Below are positions 23,201-34,580 of a DNA stretch of 64,000 nucleotides, one piece after another. The notes under the pieces are model-generated. The model was not told where the DNA came from, did not search any database, and saw only the letters and a program-made list of their open reading frames with translations. The stretch is from Ascidia mentula. Taxonomy: Eukaryota > Chordata > Ascidiacea > Phlebobranchia > Ascidiidae. Location of the stretch: positions 436,501 through 500,500 of the forward strand of contig OX387200.1 in the NCBI GenBank assembly GCA_947561715.1. Direction: 5' to 3'. Each line of letters starts with the position of its first letter. The stretch's first letter is position 1. The translations under genes were made by a program, and so were the position numbers.

Positions 23201-24057
23201 GATAATTTATTTTTAAATATTTTTTTCTAATTGGAGGAGATTACGTATAGGTTTTAGTGTAATCGACGTTATTCTTTTGAATTTACAAAGCTTGAGAACA
23301 ACAGTTCCACTATATGATACAATACAGTTTCGTTTTGTTTTTACGATGTTTTAAGAATAAAACCTGATTTTGCCCGAACCAAAATCGAACAGTTTGCTTT
23401 TATCAAATATACAGAATTATTTGATGCACATTTTTTGGCAATTAAAGGAGATTTAACTATTCTTACTGGATGCGCATGCGGAAGTTCTGCAAGCTAATGG
23501 ACAGCTGGCTTGTTGTATTGGGTCGCCGCAAAGTTGGTTCTTGTACGATTCAAGACAAGTTGCTGCACTCGCCGCTGGTTCGTTGCAACCTAAAACAAAG
23601 TTTAAAATTTTTTGAAGTGTAGAGATTTAAGCTTGGAGACTTTGCTCGGACATGCTTAATTAAATTGTTACTTGACAATAAATCAAAATTCCCTTGAACA
23701 AAGTAAACGATTGTTAAATGAAAACCATCCCCAAGTATCAATTCAATTGGATAATTAGTGCATGTTTAAAACTACGTCGAAGGGTTTATGATATTAAATA
23801 TTGCAACCGAAACCCATCCGCGGTCGTTATTAACCAGTTAATGCAACTGGATTCTACAACCACGTTTAAGCAAGCGTGTATTAAATTATTCACAAAAAAT
23901 TCACAGCAAAAACCTGTCAGATAATTTCTGAATATCAGTTATGAAAAAAGGGACTATGGTATATGCCGTATTGTAACAATTAAGGATGGAATCACGTACT
24001 TTGACATTGCCCGGTCCCCAAGAAGACTGCCAGACACAATAAAAAGGCAACCGACAT
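14258..24057 (-). CDS. Secreted multi-sushi (CCP) protein with ShK-like modules and an unknown C-terminal domain
   Basis: The ATG at 24057 starts a signal peptide (MSVAFLLCLAVFLGTG). Two Cys-rich ShK-like modules follow (exons 23589-23467 and about 23172-23050). Then come CCP domains 1-3 (about 22752-22563, 22430-22238, 21975-21790), a clear ShKT module (about 21669-21543) and CCP 4-14. The latter are one exon each, near 21188, 20656, 20402, 20055, 19699, 18757, 18252, 17912, 17253, 16838 and 16341, each roughly 175-195 nt. Each CCP exon is phase 1-1 and holds four Cys and a final-strand Trp, as in complement control proteins. The last four exons (15931-15778, 15589-15454, 15242-15086, 14376-14258) join in phase and encode about 190 residues of a domain I do not recognise. 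No transmembrane segment is seen, and NxS/T sites are many. The likely role is extracellular binding, in immunity, adhesion or a matrix. Function is not shown by the sequence. Confidence 0.85.
20760..20850 (-). repeat. tRNA-like fragment, probable SINE remnant
   Basis: On the minus strand the sequence GGGTTCGATTCCCAC is a good tRNA T-arm (RNA polymerase III box B). A matching D-arm and acceptor stem are not evident, so it is not a tRNA gene. It lies in a sushi-gene intron and is best read as the decayed head of a tRNA-derived SINE. Confidence 0.4.
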
Positions 24058-25132
24058 GTTGACTTGATTCTGCTTGTGGAAACAAATAAAAATCAACTTT
24101 TATCATTTACAAAAACCTGCAATTAAATTTCTCGGTTATTTTAAATTGCTAAACATTCGAAAGAGCATTGACTCTAATCGAAACTAATGGTCGCAAACAA
24201 ACAGCTGCATGATCACTACTGCTCACAAGACAAGTTTTTAGGCGCATGCATTGGACAAACCTCCAGCATGCAACCGCCCACTACATCAACAATCTGTATC
24301 TGGCTCACCCAACATCTCAGTATAAGACAATATCCTCATCACGCGACTGCATGGCGGTCTCTGATTGGTTGGAATCTTGGCAGGTCGGCAGTTGTTTGTG
24401 CAGGTATTCGGCACACGAGAATTTATCGGAGGATGATGAGACATTTCCGTTTCACCCGTTGGTATCCGGTGGTACCTTATCTCGCATTGTGTGTCATCAT
24501 GTGATTATAATCCCACCGCCGAAGATGTTCTTTTTTAATGTGTATCCTATAACATAGTGCTACTGTTGGTGTCAAGCATTGTAGAAGCATTGTCCTTAAC
24601 TAAAAATATAAAACATGCAAACATACCTTCCATTTCTTCCGCCTACCCTACACTGAAAATGACATCAACCAACCTTTTGTTTAGATGAGTGGCGCTGGTT
24701 CGATTTTACTTTGTATTCCGTTAATACTTATATGAGTACAAAACATGTGGGTGGCCGCAAAGCAAAAGTTTCACCTTTATATTATGTGACCGTCATCTAA
24801 TAATTGAAACTTGGTTGAAAAATTCACAGATAATTATCCCGAAAACTCATTAAGCGGAACACAAAGTCACGTGACAAACGACTTACTCTGTTAAGTTGCT
24901 GCTGGTGCCAGTGGCACGCATTATGACCTGGGCCCTGTCGAACTGTGGGTGGTGTTTAGCTTATGGGAAAATAGGGGATTGTCTACAATTGTTGATGATT
25001 GACAGATTGTTTCCCCATTCTCCGAACAGCTGCTGATCCTGTTCAACATGTAGGCCTGCACTGACCATAGTTGGTTGTGTCTTAGTGAGTAACCTTATAT
25101 TGCTCAACTTGTTCAATAACTGATACTTTCTA

Positions 25133-25500
25133 GACCAGAGGTCTGCAAATCGTGGCTTGCGACCCACACTTAAAGATTATTCATTTTGGGTGGCGAAACT
25201 TTTTAATAAAACAGAGCGGTTTTGTCAAGTTTTCTTGGGTTTAAAACTACATCAGCTTTAACGCACACAGAAAAAAAGTTAAACCTCTGAATATTTCTTT
25301 TGCTAATTGCCCCTTTTCTGTGAAATCTGGTTCTACATTCTTTTTCCCAATAAGACCCTGTATTTTTTTCCGTGTATTACATAGGTCTGACTTAATGCTA
25401 TGTTCTTATTAGCGTCGCGAGATATTAGGAATATTTTGTTGTTGGTCGGGCCCAAAAATAATTTGCGGGCCGATTTAAAAACTTTGTGTTAAAGTTAGTG
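25133..25500 (+). mobile_element. Possible non-autonomous hAT-type element
   Basis: The start CAGAGGTCTGCAAATCGTGG followed by GGCTTGCGACCCACACTTAA resembles the terminal and subterminal sequence of hAT (Charlie-like) elements. Near 25440-25490 there is a matching purine-rich end of the GTCGGGCCC...TTTGCGGGCC type. No transposase frame is present. The borders are estimates. Confidence 0.35.
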
Positions 25501-26025
25501 AAACAACTCACCCAGGAACTAAACTAAAAACTTTTTGCTTTTTTCCAGTTGGGAAATTTAAACATTAGGTTATATTATTATGGTGATCAATGATTGCGAC
25601 GTAAGAGAGGCGTATTTTCCATCGTAATCTTATTATCTCGTTGACAAATAAACTTGAGCAAACGGTTTTCTGTGTTGTATCCGGTTGTCAGTGTGTGACA
25701 AAGTACCATGCTTGACACTTGTATTGTTACAATCGCTTCACCCTGAAGGCATTGTTCAGATTACAACTGTACAGCAGCCCGCTGTCAGCAACAGGCACAA
25801 AATAACGCTGAATATTCGGTGCTTCCTACCATCCTGGTTACACAAGACTGCGCAGTATGGAAGTTACAACAGTTTAAACTGATTGGAAACTGACACTGCA
25901 ATCAACGAGGGAAGCCTTATTTCCACAAAGAAACAAATTAAGGCTCAAGCCCCGAAAAATACCTTAAAATAAGATTTTTATATCCGCATGATATCGCGCG
26001 AGAGTCATATAAAGGCGGAAAATAC

Positions 26026-26450
26026 GGTGGACACTTGACCGACGGGCGAAAAAGGATTTCCTCGGTTCATGCGTGGCTATTTTAACTAAAGTTTTCACGA
26101 AGACTTTGCAATATTATAACTCTAATATTTAGTTTGTTTATGCAAACACGTTGTTACACACTAAGAGCATTTTGTTTTTTTGGTAGATTTGCCTAAAGTC
26201 CAAGAATTTCGATAATTTAGGACGTGTGTAGCATTGCCGATGCATGTGGTGAACGAAACAAACGTTTTGTTGATGGAATATGTTTTGCTTGCTTTTAAAA
26301 TACCTCTATACAATGCCTTGATAACTATTTCAGTTCAGAAAGAATGATATTTCCAACAAACATGTCTGAAACGCTAGTTTAACCATATCACGATGAACCG
26401 GGGAAATCCCTTTTCGCCCGTCCGTGAGGTGGGTTAAAGTGTCCACAGGA
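26026..26450. mobile_element. Foldback element, arms about 85 bp
   Basis: The arm starting GTGGACACTTGACCGACGGG at about 26027 reappears inverted and diverged at about 26360-26450. Shared blocks are GACGGGCGAAAA, GGATTTCC and CGGTTCAT. The spacer is about 250 bp and has no coding capacity. The pattern fits a MITE or foldback element; the family is unknown. Confidence 0.6.
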
Positions 26451-26497
26451 AAAACAAATATATACCTTGACACAAAGTTTTCGCCAAACTTCAGTAT

Positions 26498-26585
26498 AAG
26501 TCTGTGTAGCATAAAGAATCTATGCGAATGCTGAATCACACCTGACCTTAGCATTCGCATGGATCTTTATATTACACAGACTTTT
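26498..26585. other. Near-perfect 88-nt hairpin
   Basis: A 35-nt left arm (AAGTCTGTGTAGCATAAAGA, then ATCTATGCGAATGCT) pairs with the right arm except for two mismatches and one small bulge region. The loop is 17 nt. Size and shape are those of a microRNA precursor but also of a tiny foldback repeat. It can be transcribed from either strand and still fold. No expression evidence exists here. Confidence 0.55.
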
Positions 26586-29500
26586 AACAGAAAGTTGCTG
26601 TTATTCTTTTGCAACTTTGTATTATTTTTGATGATAGTTTAGAGTGAAAATGCTGCATTAAAGTATAGCATTCATATTGTCACAGATTTCTATGTTACAT
26701 AGGCTTATATGTGGACCAAGTTTGGCACAAAAACTCAGTGTCCCAGTGTATTAGTATTTTCCTATTAAGCCCAGCCCAAGGTAGAAAAAAAAATAAAAAA
26801 AATTACCAAAGTGCTTTCAATTAGTCGCCGGACAATCCTTCAGATAAATTAATATGGTTACAAACATTCTCTTATCCCCCTTTATGTTCCCTTTCTAACA
26901 TACATGAAACTACTAGATCATATGAACTGAAATGTAGATAGGTATCAAAGTACCACATCTTACTGTTCAAGTAATTGATAATACAACAAAGTTACACAAC
27001 TTTGGAAAACGCAGGTAATGTTTCATTCACGCCAACGAATGGCTTGACAAATTCGACAGATGTGGATTCCTTTTCAACCAAACGTTAATACGAAGATGTA
27101 GCGGTGCAGCCAAGCGTGCAATTTATTTTTCTTAAATTCTACGAAGTTCAGTCCAATCGGTTGGTTGTAAAGGTATGGAAAGTGTGTTAGGTAATGCACC
27201 TTGCTGTTGTTCGATTGTTATGCCTGATTTGTTAAGTTGACCTGCATTCACAACCCACGAATGTGACGACGGCACTTGGGCCACTCCTTATACAGAGCCT
27301 TGTTACATCACAATTAAATTGACACTCCGCCGCAGTTACGTCATAAGTTCAATTTCAGAATAAATTCACATTTATCACTTGCATGCATGTTGTTTTATTC
27401 CGGATATATATCCGGTTTAGTCGGGTTTTCCACCCTTGCGTCATTCCGTGCATATCTGTGACGTATGAAATATCTGGGAGGAATGTTGCCAATTATGTCC
27501 AACCTAACATGATTGTTACGTCATAGTACAGACGGGTCGACCTTTTGATTGATTTGCGCAGACGAAGCGTCTGTGAAATCTTGTACCATCCGAATGTCGT
27601 TTCCATCAATAATTGATGACATCAATTTGCGCGTTATGTGAGGTTAAAGTTTATGAGGGGACAGGTTATTGCGATCCGATATTTCCCACGATACAATATT
27701 GGTAAAAGCAATCGTCAATTTTCTTCCTTGCTGGCTGGGTGACTGCAGAGGTGTCGGAAAGAAGGTGTTTTGACCTTCAGACATTTTCGCCTGTGGTTCG
27801 CAGACTTCCTTCTGAGACCAGATTTGAGCCGCAGACTTTGCTTTTGCGGCGCCCGGAGAGGAAATGACGGAACCATTCCTAGAATAGAACCGTGTGAAGT
27901 TTTGTGCGGTTGGACGGCGGGCGACATTTCAAAAAGTCGGTTCAATTCAATTGTGTTAATTCTTGCCTGAAGTGAACCACAATGGGGGTGTCACATGTTT
28001 GGATATGGTTGAGTGGTTTAGCAGTGACGTGTGTGGTTAAGTATGTTGTTCTCAGTTTTAAGAAACCGGATTAGGTTTCATTTGTGTGGAGAGGTTTGTA
28101 ATGTCGAGTCTTGTGGGGGGACAAACTCAATGTTTACATCCTTGTAGAAGACGCTGAGATTTTATAAATTTATGGAATCAATGCCCACATGTACAAGGTA
28201 AATTTTAACATGCAGAAGTGATTGTTGATCTTGTCGAGTGACGGTGGCGTCTCAAGCTTGTGCAAAAACGATTTTTTTGACGTCACAGGCGTGGTTTGTG
28301 ACGTCATAAGATTTCAAACGATTATGTTCTCTTATTTAAACACAAAAATGCAACATTTGTTTTTTAGGTGATCTTGTTGTGTATTTCGAATTAAGATAAT
28401 ATATAGTTGGAAGTATGTACTCAGTTGACCTGTAAATTGTTTTTGCGTTCGTGTAATAAGCTTCCCAGCATTCCATGGTATATTGTGTACCGGGATTGTT
28501 ATTTACCGCCGTTATGGTTTCTCACAGTATGTTAATATTGCCGGGGTTATTTTATGTCAAGTCATATCCTCAAACAGCTTTGGTTCGCACATTGCGTATC
28601 AGTGTATGTCAAAGTCACGTCTGCACACAATGTCTAGACCACTTGTAAACGTCACACACATACATCACAACCCGAAAGCCAAGGACGAAAATCTTTTAGC
28701 GAGATAGACTTGAAGTTTGTGCGGATTACTCCCACTTAATGTTTCTTTCTTAGTAGAATTCTATGGGGAGATTTAAGATTGAAACCTGAGTGTGAGGGAG
28801 AGGTTTTATTACAAATGTGTAGCTCAATGTTCTTGCGGCGAATTTAAGTTCATTTAACTGCGTCAAGTTTTCTGGTGTAATTAAACGTAATATTTCCGTG
28901 GACTCTTTAGTTACACATGGAGTTTTTGCGGCTGTTTGTTCGTTTAAGACGAACCTGGTTGAACTCGAAGTTGTGACGTAGACAAATGACTTTCTAAAAA
29001 TCCAAATTGAATAAGTTTGAGTTACTGAGAATATCATGTTTCTAACGTATTTGGAGAAATGGAAACAAAAAGTTTGGCAAGATTGTTTTTTCCATTTTCC
29101 ACTTTTGTGTCGGCATTAATTGCTCAATTGCTCGTGGCCGTATCGGCATTCAATGTTTCACAGAATATGATTAACACTAAATTCAACTTGCTCACAACTG
29201 AACCAAAGTCGGAATGACGACGGGTAATTAAGGAAGCGAAAGCAGGCAATTATCTCTGAATTTAATGCGGTTTCTCATTGCGCAGAGTTACAATCTTCTT
29301 TCAGGCTATCTCAGCCTCCGCGAAAAAATAGCTGTCTCAATTTCACAATGGCCTCATGGCGTTGCAATTATGGTTTGCGAAGCGGAAATGCCTCAAGTCT
29401 GGCACTGACAACTCGGCAGCTTTGTCCTCAGAGCTTTGTGTTGTTCCCCAGCGATTCAATCTTGGCGCCCGTATGTTCCCAACGGGTTTCGGCTTGTTTC

Positions 29501-30515
29501 TAGTTCTAATGCCATGAAGGACGCGGTTTCGTGCAGACAATCGAGTGCCAATATGAAGGCTTTTTTATCGAGGGTGGAAGAACACAGACTTCGTTCGTTT
29601 TAGAGGTTAGAGTTCAGCCACGTTTAATACAAGGTTTCAACCAATGTAACTTCGAATCAAACTAAATGCTATGTTACGTTAGGATAAATATGTTACACAT
29701 TGCAACCTGTGGTTTTACAAGTTAGGTTGCTGTGATTTACAAAATATGGGGTGTACCATTGGTAGTGGACATTACCAGTTTGATTCTATATCCCGCGAAA
29801 TTCGGTCAGGTACAAGTAATTATCTGTGTGGTCGTTTTCTGGATACCTTATTCAGTTGTGAAGCAAACTTGACCACGTGTTTGTTGTGGTAACTTTGATT
29901 GACAACAAGTAGGTTTGTTCGCTTCCTGCAAGTAACGTAACATCACGGTGGGAGATGCCTCGCACTGCTATCGACCGTGTCTACGTTTGAATGAAAATAT
30001 TCAACCAAAGTGGTCGATTAAAGGGGCAAGCATTCAAATGTTGGACATGTTTAAACTTTCAGGGTTTGAATGTTAAGTGGAAAGTTGTGATTCCTTGTGG
30101 TTCCAACTGTAAGGGCGAAGCCCCGTACGCGTTGTGTATAAAACACAGTGTCTAAACAGTAACAATATTTAGGACACAATTAGTTCCTTAAAGCAAATGA
30201 GGGGCGCGAGTTTGTTGAATCGATCAAGGTTATTTACAAATTATCTGAGGATATTCTGGTGTATTTATTAAATTCACGAAGATGTCATGAAAAAATTAAC
30301 AAACACAGACATTTCAACCGTTGAATTATCAAGCTTGGAAACTGTAGTGATGCAGTGCGTTACTGCTGTACGTGATGTATATGACAGGTGTTTAATATGA
30401 CTGTAATCTATAACAATGAGTCAATCTGCCACATAAAATTACCACAGGGCATTGTATAATGGGATCTAAATTCAATCTGTTCTTTTTCCTTCAAGGAAAC
30501 GCTTTTTATTCTTAG

Positions 30516-32518
30516 GTCCTAATATTAACTCGCGTAGACGTTCGATCGATTCCGTCACAATGACGATCGAAGAACCACTTTCGGATTTAATTGTTGAACT
30601 GAACAAACAACTGAAGCCGGAAGACCTCAAAGACCTCCTGAATGCTTCCAAGAACGAAGCGATTGAAGCGCAAGATTTGAACGAACTATCGACGCCAGAA
30701 CAATGGCTCTCAATGCTGGTCGAGAAGTTTCTGCTTACAAACGGTAAAAGACGGGAAATAACACTTCTAGTTGCACTTCAAACTATTTGTTTGCCGATTG
30801 AACGATTTTTCATTGTTATTTTGTCAACGTGTTTATAATATTGCCACGGTTTCCCTATGAAGGGACCTATTATTGAAAATATCAAATAGATACCCTGAAA
30901 GATTATGAAAACAATTTAATTTCCAAAAACCTGGCGGAAGTTTGGTTTGATCTTCCAATTACGCAGAGTAGTTCGGACATGTAGCCGGTACAACCCGGTG
31001 GCCTCACTTACAACATAGGAAATGTTTAACATGGCCGCTACTGATAATCGAACACGTGATACGTGGAAGCCCCTTAAACGTACTGGTGCGAGGACCTTTG
31101 TTTGAGATCACATAAAAATATCAGCGGAACCAAGCATTAAGATGGTAGTTCCATTTTTGAGTAAAACATGGGTGTTCGAGGGCCAACTTTTGAATGGGCC
31201 CCCAAACTGGTATGGACCCCAAACTGGTATGGACCCCAAACTGGTATGGGCCCCAAACTGGTATGGACCCTAAACTGGTATTAGCCCCAAACTGGTACAG
31301 GCCCCAAACTGGTACGGGCCCCAAACTGGTACGGGCCCTGTTCATATCGGATTCTCTCTCGTAGAGGAGTAAAATTGGAAGACATAACGTTTGACAATTG
31401 AATGCGAACACTTGGTTGTACGAAGACCTCACATGCGATGGTAAAACGAGGTGAACGGCCATCTTGTGTTCCCTAACTTGAACAGCAAATTTGCTGAATC
31501 ATTGTTATGTCGCGCCAACATAGTTATCCGAAGATGATGCAGAAACGAATCAACATCCCCACGAAGCGCTCCCATGTTGTACATGAAATCATTCTACAAA
31601 TTTCGCTTGAGTCAAACAAAATACAACTACATAGGTTGAAAAAAAATTTTGTTCAAAGGTTGCGTAATTCAGTTTGAGGACAAACAAATTACCTGGCGTT
31701 TAATTTTGTCTTTTTCTTGAAACGTGTTCAACTTTAATTGGTTGCATCACAAATTTCCATTCAATATAACAAGCCCAAAATACTTAAACAACTTCACATA
31801 ACCCTAATGTTCATGTTATCACTGTTTGACTTCAACAGATGACGTCAGCTTCATTGAGCACGTGTTCGAGTTATGCAGGAGACCAGACCTCCTCACCACA
31901 GTGTTGCAACACCGCCTAAAGAACGTCGACGTTTTTAGCGACAATCTGCCGCAGAACAGACGACAGATAACCCGGATGTGCAGCGCTAAGAAATACTTGG
32001 GTGAATGCTCGCGTAAAAATTAAAATAATGACAAATGCTTTTAATTAATAAAATAACAAAATAATTACGATATTAATAAAATAACAAAATAATTAGCCTC
32101 TGGCGGGCGGAACAGAATCGAACGTTTTTGTTTTAAAATTGTATTTTAATCGCGAAGCGCCGTTAAATGCATCAGTACTTTTTTAAGCGAGAATGAATGC
32201 AAATCCACATGAAATATTTACGAGCATTGAACGATCATTAGCATTTGCTCATTCGAACTAATTAGCTTTCATTAAACCAATGAAATATTTATTAAAATGA
32301 TTTACCATATATTGAACGTGTCCCGAACTTATTCAAACCAGGACAAACCAACCTTTTACTCTTTAAGTACGCACTGATCTTTTCTTATTTGATCAAACGT
32401 TGTCAAAGTGTTTATAAATGTTGCAGCTGACAAGATTGACAAAGCGGAGAACCCGAACCAGACAGATTTGAAACTTTCCGACCCGCCCAAGATGAGACGT
32501 AGAAGTACAGCCACGTAA
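30516..32518 (+). CDS. Small death-effector-domain (DED) protein
   Basis: Exons 30516-30743, 31839-32000 and 32427-32518 join in phase, with the ATG at 30560, giving about 145 residues. The domain runs from PLSDLIVELNKQL through LKPEDLKDLL and WLSMLVEKFLL to RRPDLLTTVLQHRL. This follows the six-helix DED pattern of FADD and caspase-8, including the conserved R-x-D-L-L motif (RPDLL). DEDs self-assemble in apoptotic and inflammatory complexes. No second DED, death domain or caspase domain follows. The tail is short and polar and ends in MRRRSTAT. The first exon is open upstream of the ATG from its acceptor and also encodes RRRS, so a longer N-terminus with an unseen upstream exon is possible. 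A candidate AATAAA is at 32988. Confidence 0.78.
31198..31338. repeat. Minisatellite, 8 copies of a 17-bp unit
   Basis: The unit CCCCAAACTGGTATGGA is repeated with AAACTGGTA cores at 31204, 31221, 31238, 31255, 31272, 31289, 31306 and 31323. A few substitutions group towards the right end, where TACGGG replaces TATGGA. It lies in intron 1 of the DED gene. Confidence 0.95.
32035..32092. repeat. AT-rich tandem duplication
   Basis: The block TTAATAAAATAACAAAATAA TTA is present twice in direct orientation, separated by five bases. It lies in intron 2 of the DED gene. No function is apparent. Confidence 0.8.
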
Positions 32519-34580
32519 AACTTGAGGCTTCCAATCTCGACAGGAACGTTTGTATATTTGTATGCTCACCACTATATACTGCTGTGTAGTTTAAACCGTG
32601 GTAGGACTACCCCGTGTTACATGTTTATCTTTTCATGGTACAATGGCGATGGAGGCCAGATGTTAATTGTCACCGTGCCAGAGAAATCACCCACATTTTC
32701 AAGAGGTTTAAAGTCCAAACTAGGTACCATAACAATTACTTCATTTCAAAATGCGAACTAAAGTAGAATTTTGAACAATTTAGGGTAGGATTTTTGTAAA
32801 ACAATTTGGCGAATTTGGTCAAAACATGAGTTTAGGTCAGTTACCCTGTTTGGTGCAGGCGGCGAAACCTATGTAGGTTGGTTACAACTTTTCGGGTAAA
32901 TAACAGAAAATCTTGATTCTATTTTTCATCTTTTCTCTTTTGTCGTTTCTTTCTTTTCTAAAGTTTCGATGTTGCTCGTTGTGACGTAATAAACGAAACT
33001 TCGGTAAATTTACATCGAGATGTTGACAAAGAAACTGCAGCCTAATTGTTGAAAGTCGAACGCAAAAGGTTGCAGTGTTGTGTTTATATCATACAACTGT
33101 AGTTGCTGCTGAAACAAACTAACATTTCTGCTGACTCTAAACTCGGAATCCATTCCACATTTTTGCCGTTTCACATTTTTGACGTTTGTGGCAGAGATTC
33201 GGAGACAGAGTAAAGATTGTGCGAGATTCACAATGTTGTGCGCTAAGTACGAGATTATTTATTTGCACTTTAATTGTAAGGGAAGCGAATTACAGCAGTT
33301 ATTCTCACACTCATTCAGTTCCACCGAACAATCGACAATTCGGTCAAGAAAATTTCGCGAGCAAAAAACGACAAAATATTAAAACTTACAGATGCGTTTT
33401 CTTGCAAAGCAATAAGTTTATGGAGTACCAGGGATGAAGCTACTCAGAAAACATTGAAAATAAAATATTTTGTTGAAAAGAAATTACGAATTTCATTTCA
33501 TACAACGACAATCGATTTGTGAAAAAAACAAAAATTACCATTTTTACAAAAAATAGAGATTTTAGAAGAAAACTTTTAACGTAACACGTTGAGAATTTCA
33601 TCTTAAATCGTCAGCAACATTTTAAGGGTGAAACTATTGTGAATAATCTCAACACAAAAACAATCTCAACAATCGCACATTCATTCAACAATGGTTTCGT
33701 TCCATTATTTAGATTATAACAAGGGTCCTTATGTTAAACAATGGTCACTCGTCACTGCATTTCAAGAGGTCTCAAAACATATGAAGCAAAATAACATGCA
33801 AATAAACTGGATGGTATCAACGTAGGTTTAATTACATTTCGACTTTGCTCCATGAAACGGTGCAAATATTTGTTGGAGTCACTCCATACACAAACCAGAC
33901 GATCAACAGTAAACCAGATATCGCAGGGCAAACTACATGGTACGTTTAACATCCAATGGGGGATATTCAGTGTACAGTATGTACAATTACTTGCTACGAT
34001 GTCCACAACTACGTGGAGTGTGAAGTATTTGTTACAAACTTGAAGTAAGTTCAACAAAATGGAACACAGTTCAACCAATTTGAAGCAAGAAAACAATTGA
34101 AGACAATTCTCGTGTTTACATGTAAAAGGTTGATGAACGCATTCATGCACCCTAGTTGAATGTACCGAAGATTTGTTAAATTATTGGCACCGATTTCTAT
34201 TATCCTGACGTCACGATGGAAATCTATGAGCGTCACAAGAACGAAACTAAATATTGTAATGTTTCGTTTATCACTTGCTATGAATGTGAAGATATACAAA
34301 TAAACCATGGAAATGTTGAGTATATTCATACGGTAAGAATGTGGAGTGACTTTATCACCAGGAATGTGTGAATTTAGCAGAGTAACCTTGAGAGCAGTCA
34401 CCTCGCCGGATTTATATTTCACTGCTTTCATATCACAAACAAACCAATTAACTTGCAACATTAAGTTTTCTGCTGCAACGCTAGAATGACCTTCATTTGA
34501 CTTTGCAATAAAAGTTGTCCTGAATGCCCGGAATACGAAAGCTACAGTGAAAATAATAAGGAACAGCGATGTGGAATGAT
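32519..34580. other. Convergent intergenic region, DED gene (+) / C2CD2-like gene (-)
   Basis: No gene is recognised. A weak relative of the GGTCTCATCAG repeat family (the end CAAACTAGGTACC near 32719) may be present. AATAAA at 32988 could end the DED transcript. Long open frames on the minus strand at 33752-34461 have low-complexity, non-domain translations and no splice-consistent link to the neighbouring gene. They may be its 3' UTR. Confidence 0.4.

Larger units (their letters stand above)
24058..30515. other. 6.5 kb with no convincing gene
   Basis: Neither strand gives an exon chain or a recognisable domain. The stretch contains a possible hAT-type element (25133-25500), a foldback element (26026-26450), a compact hairpin (26498-26585) and a GC-richer patch at about 27720-27960. 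That patch has open frames on both strands and could be a promoter or first exon. Two TGACGTCA sites lie near 28278 and 28301. Upstream noncoding exons or the promoter of the DED gene at 30516 are expected somewhere here, since that gene's first recognised exon begins with a splice acceptor. Confidence 0.5.

Noticed and set aside
27715..27970. Short protein genes on either strand
   Set aside because: Both frames are open in the same GC-richer patch and neither shows a domain. Open frames arise easily there, so a regulatory patch or noncoding exon is at least as likely.
33752..34461. Minus-strand frames of 132-136 residues beyond the C2CD2L-like stop
   Set aside because: The translations are hydrophobic and low-complexity with no domain or homology signature, and no phase-consistent splice links them to the gene. 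Probably 3' UTR or noncoding.
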